Assembly (NCBI GenBank): GCA_035771165.1
Contig: JAWNZC010000280.1
Coordinates: 1,462,501-1,526,500 of the forward strand
Reading direction: 5' to 3'
Source: Paragorgia papillata
Lineage: Eukaryota; Cnidaria; Anthozoa; Scleralcyonacea; Coralliidae
DNA: 64,000 nucleotides
Shown piece after piece: positions 20,590 through 30,400 of the stretch; positions within the stretch are counted from its first letter, which is position 1; every line of letters begins with the position of its first letter. The position numbers and the translations under genes were made by a program. The notes beneath the pieces were generated by a model. That model ran no database searches. It saw nothing but the letters and a program-made list of their open reading frames with translations, and had not been told where the DNA came from.

Positions 20590-21560
20590 TTATCATTTGG
20601 ATTTCGCAGCAAGACAAAGTGAAAGTGAAGCCAAGAAGTTTGCATGCATTTCTCGAGCTACAAAGATGAACATTCAAATCAAAAGAGCAATGAACCAACT
20701 AGAAATGCAGTACATGAGTACACAAATGGTGAATCCATATTATAAATGTTCTAATTTTAATATTGAAATTAGAATGTTTAGACTAGAGGGGGCTTATTGA
20801 TTTGAAGCCAAAAGGGAGTGCCTAATTACAGGGAGTGGTATACAGTATTTAAGGCAGGGGCATAATAGAGTGAGCGACCGTAATATAAGGAGATTTATTT
20901 AATTTTCCAACTCGGAGAGGTGGGGGGGGGGGGGGGGTATGGTGGAGGTTAACCATATTTTAAACTTGATCCTTGGTCTTCTGTCAGTGTCATGCCTCCC
21001 TACATTGATCGCATGCTTGTACCTTTAGAACTATTTTGTCATACCGTAAACTTCCCATAATAACATAGTACTACCTATAGCACAGAATAGCTGAAAACAA
21101 GTCATCCTTCTCTTCGTTGCAGTTATTTACATAATTTCGTGGCTCGTGCCCATAGCCTGCGATCCTTTTGGTCACTGCCAAGACGCACTCTGTTCTGTGA
21201 CTTGGAGCACGGATCTGGGAGCAGAATGCATGGTTCATGAAGTACACACTGTACCAGTACTAACTTCATATAAATTATTTCCTCTAAAACGTGGGACTTA
21301 ATCCAAAAACGAACTTCCCCCGAACTGCAAAAGAATCTACTGACCAGTGCAAGACTTTTGTATTAAACTCTCAACATTTTAAAACATACCATCTGATAAC
21401 ATAGATATAATTCTGTATATTATTAATAATTAACAAATTATTGTTCGATGAATACACTTCCTTGCCAGAATGCTAGCATTATTCTCATTGCTTTTCCATT
21501 GCCAAAATGCTCAAAATAATGCTAGCATAATGTGCAATTGTGCAAAAGCCTCGCTGCGTG
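20590..21560. other. No recognised feature
   Basis: A 67-codon frame at 20597-20800 (EAKKFACISRATKMNIQIKR) follows an AG that could be a splice acceptor, but nothing supports it further. A G-run lies at 20921-20937. AT-rich sequence follows to 21540. Confidence 0.3.
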
Positions 21561-21565
21561 GTGCA

Positions 21566-21795
21566 GCCACGTTTGATGCGACATTTTTAACGCAATGTTT
21601 TCAGTGGCGTAGCCACGTTTGATGCGACATTTTTAACGCGATGTTTTCAGTGGCGTAGCCACGTTTGATGCGACATTTTTAACGCAATGTTTTCGGTGGC
21701 GCAGCCACGCTTGATGCGACATTTTTAACGCAATGTTTTCAGTGGCGCAGCCACGCTTGATGCGACATTTTTAACGCAATGTTTTCAGTGGCGTA
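21566..21795. repeat. 46-bp tandem repeat, 5 units, made from a hAT end plus flank
   Basis: GCCACGTTTGATGCGACA begins units at 21566, 21612, 21658, 21704 and 21750, exactly 46 bp apart. Each unit ends AATGTTTTCAGTGGCGTA or a close variant, which is the target site plus the first bases of the hAT-like element that follows at 21786. Confidence 0.9.
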
Positions 21796-22281
21796 GCCAG
21801 GGTCTTGGGTTTGGGGGGGGGGCAAGAACCTCAATCACCTAGGGGGGTCCGGAAAATGTTGTCTCCCCCCGGAAAATTTTGGATTTCTAGGGTCTCGGAA
21901 ACACTATTTCCTGCATTTTGAGGCAAGTATTTAAGAGTAATCTGAAAGCCATAAATTACATAATTTTGTTGAAATCAAACCAGAACATAGAATGATACAC
22001 ATCAGAATATCTTTACATTTATTTATAAACAAGTCGTAAATGTAAAAACAAGTTGGAGGCATTTTGTATAGACCTTAGTATTGTAATTTATAGCATATGC
22101 ATGCCTGCAATATATATAACACATCACTATATACTCACTTGGACTTAAAACAACTGTACCCCCCCCCCCTACAAGTTTCTCCACGGATTTAAACTTCACG
22201 AGAACGGTCTTGGAGACCATTGGGGGGGGGGGGGTGACCGCCCACCCCTTCACCCCTCACGCCCTCTTGGCTATGCCACTG
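21786..22281. mobile_element. hAT-like non-autonomous element, CAGTGGCGTAGCC ends
   Basis: Left terminus CAGTGGCGTAGCCAGGG; right terminus CTTGGCTATGCCACTG, its complement. Flanks are AATGTTTT (21778-21785) and GATGTTTT (22282-22289), an 8-bp target duplication with one mismatch, as hAT elements make. 496 bp, G-rich near the ends, no transposase. Confidence 0.8.
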
Positions 22282-22529
22282 GATGTTTTGAATGCCACGG
22301 GCACCGCTTTTTAGCACTGTGTCTGGTTTCCTTATGGCTTTCTTACTAAGAACATTAAAGTATTCTTTTTCCAAAGTTCCATCAGCCGTCTCCACCAAGG
22401 TTGGTAATTGGCATGTACTGGAATTTAATTCGGCAGTAAGCAAGTAGACCTCTTCTTCATCGCTAATGCTGGAAGATGAATGACTTTCCAATTTTAAAAG
22501 CAATAAAACAGGCAAGTATATAATAAGCT

Positions 22530-22642
22530 AAAGGCCTGCGCTAAACGTCGCACAATAGACGAGTTTAATTCAGACGAATTGAATTCAAATTAACTTCGTC
22601 TGAATTCAATTCGTCTATTGTGCGACGTTTAGCGCAGGCCTA
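22530..22642. mobile_element. 113-bp hairpin MITE
   Basis: AGGCCTGCGCTAAACGTCG and CACAATAGACGA at the left are mirrored at the right. The centre is GAATTCAAATTAACTTCG-like near 22586. A near-perfect inverted repeat with no coding sequence. Confidence 0.8.
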
Positions 22643-22769
22643 AGAATTATAGTCTTAAATACAACATTCACATAACACAGATAATACCTTTAGTTAAAAA
22701 TATCAAAGCCCAGACAATTACTTTGAAAAAGCCCATAACATTGAAGAAATGGTAAAAATGAAAATATTT

Positions 22770-22795
22770 ATAATAATAATAATAATAATATACAT
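22770..22795. repeat. (TAA)n tail of the LINE
   Basis: About seven units at the 3' end of the minus-strand LINE, right after a GCGCTATATAAAT hairpin terminus. L2/CR1-type LINEs end in such short repeats. Confidence 0.7.
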
Positions 22796-22909
22796 TTATA
22801 TAGCGCTATTTCTAAGAGGTATCCAATAGCGCTTTACATAAATAGAAGATCTAAGTAAATTATATAAATATTAGAATCTATTACAATAAGTAAAGTTAAA
22901 GATTATTAA

Positions 22910-23945
22910 CTAAGGATCAACAAAAGCTCGATTAAAGAGAAATGTCTTAACTGTTGTCTTAAAAATGCCTAATGATGTAATACATCTAATGTCTTCTGTG
23001 AGGTTGTTCCAAAGCGTTGGTGCAATAACTGAAAAAGCTCGCAGACCATATGATTTCATATTATATTTAGGTACGACTAGGAGTTGTTTATTTGAAGAAC
23101 GTAATGGTCTAGTTGTTTCATATAGAATTAAAAGTTCCTGTAAGTACTTCGGAGCTATATTATTAATAGCCTTGAAAGTTAACAGTAAAATTTTAAAGTC
23201 AATCCTTTCAGCAACAGGTAACCAATGAAGTTCTTTTCAGCACTGGAGTGATGTGATCATATTTTCGTGTGTATGTCAATAGACGTGCGGCAGAATTTTG
23301 TACATATTGTAGTTTTTCAATAAGATATTTAGGCAGACCAGTTAACAGAGAGTTGCAGTGGTCCAATTTATTCGTGACAAATGCATGAATCAGTATTTCA
23401 CAGTGATGTAGTGATAGAAATCGCCTTATACTTGCTATATTCTTTAGATGGTAGAATGCCGATTTGCATATCATATTTATTTGCTTTTTCATCGATAGTC
23501 TATCATCTAGCCAGATACCAAGATTTTTAATTGATTGTGACGTTTCAATACACTCGTTTACAGCATTAATTGAGTGCAGGGGAGGCGATGGTCGGTTGTG
23601 AGCATTGATTAGAATGAGCTCCGTCTTATCATTGTTAAGTTTCAACATGTTAGCTGTCATCCAATCGTTGATATCAAGTATACATCTTTCTAATATAGAT
23701 ATAGAATAATCTGGCTCATTCTCGTTGGATGGTTGGAAGATTATATAGATTTGAATATCGTCAGCATAGAAGTGATATGATAAATTATGTTTCTTAATTA
23801 CGTCGCCAAGGGGAGATATATACAGCAAATACAAAAGGGGTCCAAGGACTGAACCTTGAGGCACCCCACAGTTTAATTTATGACTAGTTGATCGTTCATT
23901 ATCAATACATACAAACTGACTTCTGTCTGTGAGATAGGACTGTAT
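22910..23945 (-). pseudogene. L2/CR1-like LINE reverse transcriptase, 5'-truncated and frameshifted
   Basis: The minus-strand reading starts inside the RT domain: WIQSYLTDR, then [11 protein letters not shown] (motif 4/B), YADDIQ (catalytic motif 5/C), LNNDKTE and LGIWLDD. The thumb-like [22 protein letters not shown] follows. Near 23230 the frame shifts and the usual C-terminal end continues: LHWLPV, RIDFKIL, KYLQELL, RPLRSS, LWNNL, FKTTVKTFLF, with a stop at 22910. The 3' end has a short GCGC hairpin and a (TAA)n tail. Upstream of 23945 the sequence changes abruptly into another repeat, so the endonuclease and the first RT motifs are missing. A dead copy. Confidence 0.85.
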
Positions 23946-24559
23946 CCATGTGAACTAACGTTTCGTCACTACATGCAACATCTTCAGAGTGATTAAATTA
24001 TTACAATTACAAAGACTTTATATACACAAGGTTACTAAGACAACGAGTATAAAATTACAAAATAGCGGTTAAAATTTGAAATTATAATAATTTAATCACT
24101 CTGAAGATGTAGTGATGAAACGTTAGTTCAATAAATATTTTCATTTTTACCATTTCTTCAATGTTATGGGCTTTTTCAAAGTAATTGTCTGGGCTTTGGT
24201 ATTTTTAACTAAATTACGTTTTCCGCCTGGAATCTCTGTCTCGATTAGATAAGACCTTTGTTGAAGTGCTTAGTAGCACGTTGTACCAATGAGAGAAAAC
24301 ACTTTTTGGTGTTATTTTAATTTTTTATCCATAGATATATTAACCTTTTGCCACAGTTTGAACATCATTCTTCCATTGCACAGCATCAACATCATTCCTG
24401 GCAACGATTTACTCCACGAAGCATCTCGTCCAATTCTAAGGTTGTACTATCGAGTGCTTTAAATGAACGAAATACAGTTAAATTTGTCATAAGCACAATT
24501 CAAAATGAAGAAGAACACATGTTGTTAGTTGGTTTGGTAAATTACAGCTTGATGTTAGT

Positions 24560-25330
24560 AAGTTGTTGTAGTTTTTACTGCACATGTTGTGTTGAGTTGT
24601 TAATGTTCAGAAAAACTCTGAGCTCCATGCGGTCAGGACTCAAGTCAGGTTCAAGTACTGACTGCATGAGCTCTGAGTTTTTCTAACCATTGGCAACTCA
24701 ACACAGCTCAGGGCCTTTTTTAAGGATTTTCCCGTGGGGGGGGGAGTTCCCAAAAAGGGACTCTTGTAGGGGGTCCGGGGGCATGCCTCCCCGGAAATGT
24801 TTGAAATTTAGAGTCAAATGCCATTTCCTGCGTTTCTGAGGGGTGATTTTTAAGAACACTGAAAGTCATAAAATGTCATAAAAACTAGTTAAAATACAAT
24901 ACATTTCTGACTGTTTCGCTTTGTGTCAGAACTCATCAGCATGTTCACTTTCAAGTATAATATGGAAAATTTTGGGAGGAACTATAAAAAGATTTTTTCG
25001 TCACCACATAAGGATTTTCCCGTGGAGGGGCATTTTCAAGGGACCTTCGTGGCCAAAATATTTGTTTACTGTTTCTGAGGCAGGCTTTTTCGTTTATATA
25101 TAAATCTAAGTTGTTAATTAAGAGCCTAAAACTTACTTTCCGTTTGTTTATGTTTTATTCCTTGCTTATTTGTTTGTATTAAATTTAAGAAAAAGGGACT
25201 TTTCCTGGGGGGGGGGCAAAAATTGATTCGTGGGGGGGGGGGGGGCACAAGGGGGGCAAATGCCCCCCCCAGCTTATATGTTAAAAAGGCCCTGACACAG
25301 CTTGTACAACAAAAAACTACAACAACTTAA
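24560..25330. repeat. Foldback interrupted by a hAT-like element
   Basis: Left arm: GTTGTTGTAGTTTTT, ACATGTTGTGTTGAGTTG, AGAAAAACTCTGAGCTC (24562-24630). It is mirrored by GAGCTCTGAGTTTTTCT and CAACTCAACACAGCT (24668-24708), and, after the 24709-25294 insertion, by AAAAACTACAACAACTT (25312-25328). Nesting shows the foldback is older than the insertion. Confidence 0.7.
24709..25294. mobile_element. hAT-like element with perfect 8-bp target duplication
   Basis: Termini CAGGGCCTTTTTAA and TTAAAAAGGCCCTG are exact inverted repeats. ACACAGCT flanks both ends (24701-24708 and 25295-25302). 586 bp, with long G-runs near the ends and ATGCCATTTCCTGCGTTTCTGAGG inside, similar to other hAT-like elements in this window. 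Non-autonomous. Confidence 0.85.
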
Positions 25331-25478
25331 GAACAAGTTTAATTAAATATATACATATATATACATACATAGCAGAATACATAGCTCACTCGGAAAAGAA
25401 ACTTATATTTAAAATATAATAATCCCTTTTGAGGCAGCATTTCACTTGCGATAGTAATTTCTAGTATAGAGCGTTTTC

Positions 25479-25629
25479 ATCGACGTCACGGCGGCCATAT
25501 TGGTGTACCAAAACAATGAAATGGCGGCCATATTGGTGTACGGTATGGGAATTAGCTCTTTCTTATTCAAATATTTCGTATTGTTTCACCACCCCCATGG
25601 GGCCACCGATCACGTGAGTGAAAACGCTC
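25479..25629. mobile_element. MITE family with GAGCGTTTTCA ends, copy 1
   Basis: GAGCGTTTTCA at the left, TGAAAACGCTC at the right, TATA on both sides. The inside holds CGGCCATATTGGTGTACCA twice and CGTATTGTTTCACCACCCC. A second copy lies at 62167-62335. Confidence 0.75.
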
Positions 25630-25659
25630 TATATTTAACAAATAGATTCCTTTAGCCGT

Positions 25660-25792
25660 TGTCCGTTCAGTTATAGATGCACACAGATGACGTCAAAACG
25701 TGGTAAGAACAAAAAAGTGGCCCACGAGACGCAGTCGAGTGCCTCACTGATGTTCTTACCACGTCTTCTGTGCATGTATAACTGAACAGACA
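25660..25792. mobile_element. Hairpin MITE
   Basis: GTCCGTTCAGTTATAGATGCACA at the left and TGTGCATGTATAACTGAACAGAC at the right are mirrored, with ACGTGGTAAGAACA against TGTTCTTACCACGT inside. About 133 bp. Confidence 0.75.
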
Positions 25793-25799
25793 AACTCTT

Positions 25800-26650
25800 G
25801 TCGGATTTTGGGGCATGAAGAAAGAAAAAAGCAAGTCAGCTGACGTGATCCATGTGTCTGTCCTCTAATAGATCATGGGCAACCACCAATGAAAACACCC
25901 ATAGCAACCAGGGTATTGTATATACAACAAGACACCTGGGTCAGCTGTTCACTCGGGCTACTGGAAAGTTCAGAGGTCTCTATAACGCGCGAGGTTTACA
26001 GAATTACAGGTCCTCAGAGTTCAGACCAATTCACAGACAGTCGTGAGCCAGATCATTGAACAACTGTTAGTATTCCTGAGGCCATGTGGAAAACCTATGA
26101 ACATCGCAATTGCTCGACCAAAAGCATGAGAAAGTGTATACAGTGCCAATATAAAGATCCAGAATGTTAGCGTTTTGATCTTCATCTCTGTACCGGCGGT
26201 ATTATAAAATATTTTTTGTTTAGCCATGAGGAAAATATACTGTATATCGTTGTCGGTTCGGTTGCCACTTGGATGCAACAGCTTCGGCTAGCTTTGCCTT
26301 TGACGAAATTGTTGGTAGGTTTTCCAAGTAAATTGCTTATATGGTTGATCAGTGATGTGCTTGATACAAAGTTCCACAGAGTAGGAACGAAGGAACATGA
26401 CTGTTGATGAATTTTCGAAGTGATGGAACACTCGAAGTGTATAGGCTCCATATATGGGAGGTATTGCGCAATTTTGCAGTTTTGTGTGGCGAAGAAAGCA
26501 AACGGAGCCGAAACCTAGACTCGGCTACCACAGGTGCCCGAGTAAATATATTATTCTTACGTTCTAACCACCGATGACAAAAAGAACGGGCCACAAAACA
26601 TATTAATATATGTTCCGAAATGGCAATCATTACCTGGCCCTGGCCCTTGG
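25800..26650. other. No firm feature
   Basis: A minus-strand stretch at 26300-26450 reads SFVPTLWNFVSST, faintly like the end of a LINE reverse transcriptase (SFVPRxxxLWNSLP), but no other motif supports it. A short CTAGACTCGGCTACC...GCCCGAGTAA at 26516-26546 resembles 44355-44380. Confidence 0.3.
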
Positions 26651-26654
26651 CCAA

Positions 26655-27112
26655 GGGGGTGCAGGGGGGGGGGGGTGCCAATTACTCAATTATCCAAAAT
26701 CCCAACTGATTTCGGCAAGTATTAAAACAGCAAGTATATAGCTTTGAAGTCATTTTTATTTTTTAATAATGGAAATGCTGCATTTTGAATACGTCGGCGG
26801 GGTGCATACGTACCAGTTACCTAAGATTCGATTTATTGGATTTCCCCCCATTATTTTCTATAATTTTAAATGTATTTGTATAATAAAACGTCCACTTTAT
26901 CCCTAAATTTATTTGACACCTTCCAGGTTTGATAAAATGCGCTATTGAAAACACGATTTAAAACTTTTAAATCTGTCTTCAAAGTACCGTCAGAATGCAG
27001 GAAATGCTATTTCAGAGGTCCAAATTTCAAAAAATTTCCGGAGGATCATGCCCCCTGGACCCCCCTAGGAATGGTTTGACTAAGGTTAAAAAAATTCTAG
27101 ATCCGCCCCTGC
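26655..27112. mobile_element. hAT-like element, right end clear
   Basis: The right end, CTAGATCCGCCCCTG at 27098-27112, is the complement of the CAGGGGCGGATCTAG hAT terminus. The left end is obscured in a G-run at about 26659-26675. Inside, GAAATGCTATTTCAGAGG and GGATCATGCCCCCTGGACCCCC match other hAT-like elements here. Target duplication not seen. 27120-27540 holds no recognised feature apart from AGTAGCCCAAGTGAACGCCTG near 27270, which has a relative near 41700. Confidence 0.5.
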
Positions 27113-27554
27113 AGCAGCACCCCTACCAGATCAAGCTGGATCCATCGCTGTTTAATAGACTTTAGATCTTAGCATTGCATGTGACAACCTGCGTATGTAT
27201 ATGATTGCAGCTTCGATAACACTTCAGTATCTTTTACCCAAAACACCTTCACATACTATATTTGCAGTAGCCCAAGTGAACGCCTGACCAGGCGTCTTGT
27301 TTCCTTTTGTTCCATGTTATTGCATATGCAGTTATCAACTCTTCACGTGCTACAACAAATGTTAATCACAACATGCATACAATCACAATCGTTAAAATAG
27401 TTTAAAAAATAATATTTACATTATCTTTGACAAGTTATTTCCAAACTACATCTAGAAGGAGAAGTTCAATTTCCAAAACGATTTGCAAAAAACCCCTCAA
27501 AATCACATCCTTTTGACCGTTGGTCAACTTCAAACACTCCTAAAATGTTTCTAA

Positions 27555-27633
27555 GCCCCAAGCAGGAATCGAACCTGCAACCTTCTAATAAAGACCAGTT
27601 ACTAGACGCTCTAACCACTGAGCTATCGAGGCT
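27555..27633 (-). tRNA. tRNA-like sequence (pseudogene or SINE head)
   Basis: The minus strand reads GCCTCGA (acceptor), TAGCTCAGTGGTTAGAGCG (D arm and A box), TCTAG...TTAGA (anticodon stem), AGGTT (variable loop), GCAGGTTCGATTCCTGC (T arm and B box) and TTGGGGC (acceptor). All four stems pair. The anticodon loop is 13 bases instead of 7, so no anticodon can be named. It is either a pseudo-tRNA, a tRNA with a short extra segment, or the head of a tRNA-derived SINE. No CCA is encoded. Confidence 0.65.
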
Positions 27634-27735
27634 CAGAAAATAAGAAACATTTACTGAATACTTGAGTTTGACGAATGTCTACCGTCTAACCGTACACATA
27701 CACTACATTTATACTCACCAATACTTGTTTTTATT

Positions 27736-27868
27736 ATATGGCTGGGCTTGTTTTCGGGTCATTACGCCAAAACGGCGCACGCTGATTGGTTGCTGAGAGG
27801 TCCGGAAAAAGCCGTAATGCCCTCTCGGCACTGTGAGAGGGCATTACGTCCTTTTTAATGACCTGCAA
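27736..27868. mobile_element. Hairpin MITE-like repeat
   Basis: GGGTCATTACG...AAAAGCCGTAATGCCCTCTC at the left is mirrored by GAGAGGGCATTACGTCCTTTTTAATGACC at the right. Imperfect stem, about 130 bp. Confidence 0.55.
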
Positions 27869-28148
27869 GTTTTGGTGGGAAAATTACTGAGTTGATTTGA
27901 ATGAAAATAAAAGCGAATTAGATATATTCGTTGGAAAATTTTGAACAATAATACGTCCTGAAACATTAGTGTTTCTTTTTATAAAAACTTCTTATTTAAA
28001 AGCGCGAAAAATAAAAGCCTAACAGGTGTAAAACATGAAGCGAAACGAACAAGCTCAAAAGTAAGAACTAAGGTGAACAGCGACACCTGATCAAGGCAAA
28101 CGTAGAACTAAAAACAGATAAGAAAACAAACCAAAAGCCATATAATAA

Positions 28149-28311
28149 AAGGCTTATTAACCTCGAGTTTTCTCGGTCTGTACGGGAAAGTATTTGTCCT
28201 CGGTTTCTCTCGTACAAACCTCGCTCCTTCGTCGAAGGAGCGAGGTCTGTACGAGAGAAACCTCAGGCAAATACTTTCCCGTACAGACCTCGAACTCGGT
28301 TAATAAGCCTT
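28149..28311. mobile_element. 163-bp hairpin MITE
   Basis: AGGCTTATTAACC and GGTTAATAAGCCT form the ends. GGGAAAGTATTTG, TTTCTCTCGTACA and CTCGCTCCTTCG are mirrored around a TCGTCGAAGGA centre near 28231. Confidence 0.8.
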
Positions 28312-28329
28312 TATTAACGATGTATTGTA

Positions 28330-28495
28330 TTATAACTTATTGGATTCATGCAAGCCCAACATGGCAAAATATTTAAGTCGAGAATTCAATATTGGGCGAG
28401 ACCGATGGTTGAGCCTAATATTAAAACTCGAGACTTAAATATTTTCCATATTGGTCGAAGATGAATCCAATAGGTGTTTTATTATAACGAACAAA
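28330..28495. mobile_element. ~165-bp foldback repeat
   Basis: TTATTGGATTCATG and AAATATTTAAGTC at the left are mirrored by GACTTAAATATTT and GATGAATCCAATA at the right, with TTATAAC outside. 28500-28900 is AT-rich; an ATACTTTGCCATTG-type inverted pair (28845-28895) is the only structure seen. Confidence 0.6.
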
Positions 28496-28937
28496 TAATC
28501 GTGCGATTGACAAGTAAATATACCTTGTGCACTTGTCTAAGGTTGCTACCCAATATGTAGTTGTCCTACATCGTAAAATATTGGGCTGGCACGAGATGCT
28601 AATGTAGACATTTGATTGGACGATTATTTGTGAGGAAATAATGTTGTATATTGCGCCATCATGTTTTAAGATAAACAGGGCTTTCGATCTTCTTCTTATA
28701 TGGTAAAGTTAATAAAATCTAATCAAATTGTGACGTCCAAAACTCAAAGATTTAATGATTCAAGTACAGTATCTGAATATACTGTATTCTGATATTTTAA
28801 CAGGGATATTAAAGCCCAGCATACTGTAGAATACAAAAACAATGGCATAGTATTAAAAGATGCCACTAAAGATTTAATACTTTGCCATTGTTTCGTATTC
28901 TATGCTGGTCTTCAAAATTCCTGTTAAACATAACGTA

Positions 28938-29915
28938 AGAGGAGAGAGAAGAGGAGAGGAGAGAGAGGAGAGAGAGAGAGAGAGAGGAGAGGAGAGGAGA
29001 GAGAGAGAGGAGAGGAGAGAGGAGAGGAGAGGAGAGGAGAGGAGAGGAGAGGAGAGGAGAGGAGAGGAGAGGAGGAGAGGAGAGGAGAGGAGAGGAGAGG
29101 AGAGGAGAGGAGAGGAGAGGAGAGGAGAGGAGAGGAGAGGAGAGGAGAGGAGAGGAGAGGAGAGGAGAGGAGAGGAGAGGAGAGGAGAGGAGAGGAGAGG
29201 AGAGAGGAGAGGAGAAGAGAAGAGAGGAGAGGAGAGGAGAGGAGAGAGAAGAGAGGAGAAGAGAGGAAGAGAGAAGAGAGAGAGAAGAGAAGAGAAGAGA
29301 AGAGAAGAGAAGAGAAGAGAAGAGAAGAGAAGAGAAGAGAAGAGAAGAGAAGAGAAGAGAAGAGAAGAGAAGAGAAGAGAGGAGAGGAGAGGAGAAGAGA
29401 GGAGAGGAGAGGAGAGGAGAAGAGAAGAGAGGAGAAGAGATGAGATGAGAGGAGAGGAGAGGAGAGGAGAGGAGAAGAGAAGAGAAGAGAAGAGAGGAGA
29501 GGAGAAGAGAAGAGAAGAGAAGAGATGAGATGAGATGAGATATAAGATAAGAGATAAGATAAGAGATAAGAAAGATAAGACATAACATAAGATATAAGAG
29601 ATAAGATGGGATAAGATGAGATGAGATGAGGTGAGGTGAGATGAGATAAGGTAAGATAAGAGATAAGATATAAGATAAGATAAGATAAGAGATAACATAA
29701 GATATAAGAGATAAGATGGGATAAGATGAGATGAGGTGAGGTGAGATGAGATAAGGTAAGGTAAGATAAGATAAGATAAGAGATAAAATAAGATAAGATA
29801 AGGTAAGGTGAGATGAGATGAGATCAGGTAAGGTGAGGCGAGGCGGGATGAGAGAAGAGAAGGGAAGAGGAAAAGAAGAGAAGAGAAGAGAAGGTAAGGT
29901 AAGATAAGAAAAGAA
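28938..29915. repeat. ~980-bp homopurine tract, (GAGAG)n to (GATAA)n
   Basis: Long runs of AGAGG, then AGAGA, then AGATAA-type pentamers, nearly free of pyrimidines on the + strand up to about 29530 and T-interspersed after that. All apparent proteins (ERRGEE, SSLLFSS) are artefacts. It adjoins the 3' end of a minus-strand LINE at about 29920, so it may have grown from the LINE tail. Able in principle to form triplex DNA. Confidence 0.95.
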
Positions 29916-29920
29916 AGGTT

Positions 29921-30400
29921 TATTGAAACTCTTGGCAGTATAGAACTGAATTATGAGTACTTACAAAATATTTAAACACATAATAGCTAGTTAAGATATA
30001 CATTCAATAATACATTACATAAGTTAAAATTAATTACCAACCAACCACCTATATTTATATGTAACAAAGTTAGATAGTCTCAATGTCCTTGGCTGGGATA
30101 TAAGGCAGTCAGTAGAGTTACCAGACCTTAATAAATTATAACCATGATTTATCTTAGTACTATTAGAATTAAGAAGGTGTTTGAAGGGGCCAGAAGTTTT
30201 GTTCCTATCAATAAACTTTTCACATATTTCTGATCTCCTATCACTCAAGGAAATCAGTTTAGCTGCCTCAAGAGATGTACTATATGATGGTTATGTCAGA
30301 AAATATTATGCGCATAGCCCATCTTTGTATAGATTCAATATTTTCACATAGGTAAGATGGAAGAGCAGCCCAAACAGGAACTGCATATTCTAAAATTGGC
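29921..30400 (-). pseudogene. LINE 3' end (RT C-terminus), interrupted by the hAT foldback
   Basis: On the minus strand, from the interruption at 30400, the reading is RPILEYAVPVWAALPSYL then IESIQRWAMRIIF (the LINE RT C-terminal region). After a frameshift RRSEICEKF, GPFKHLL and YNLRS-like residues run to about 30030. The first codons lie at 33005-33016, beyond the 2.6-kb insertion. Further 5' parts are missing, so the LINE was truncated on insertion, probably in an intron of the KDZ gene. Confidence 0.7.

Larger units (their letters stand above)
22690..24215. repeat. Inverted flanks around a LINE fragment
   Basis: 22690-22770 (AAATATCAAAGCCCAGACAA, GCCCATAACATTGAAG) is the reverse complement of 24128-24212. 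Between them lie the LINE remnant and two inverted CTGAAGATG...GAAACGTTAG blocks. It reads as a foldback element that received a LINE, or a LINE trapped between two opposite copies of one repeat. Confidence 0.65.

Noticed and set aside
26021..26278. Minus frame with a hydrophobic stretch that could be a signal peptide
   Set aside because: One hydrophobic run without family resemblance or splice signals; a LINE-end resemblance nearby is equally weak.
28874..29698. Frames of SSLLFSS and ERRGEE repeats
   Set aside because: Direct translation of the purine microsatellite.
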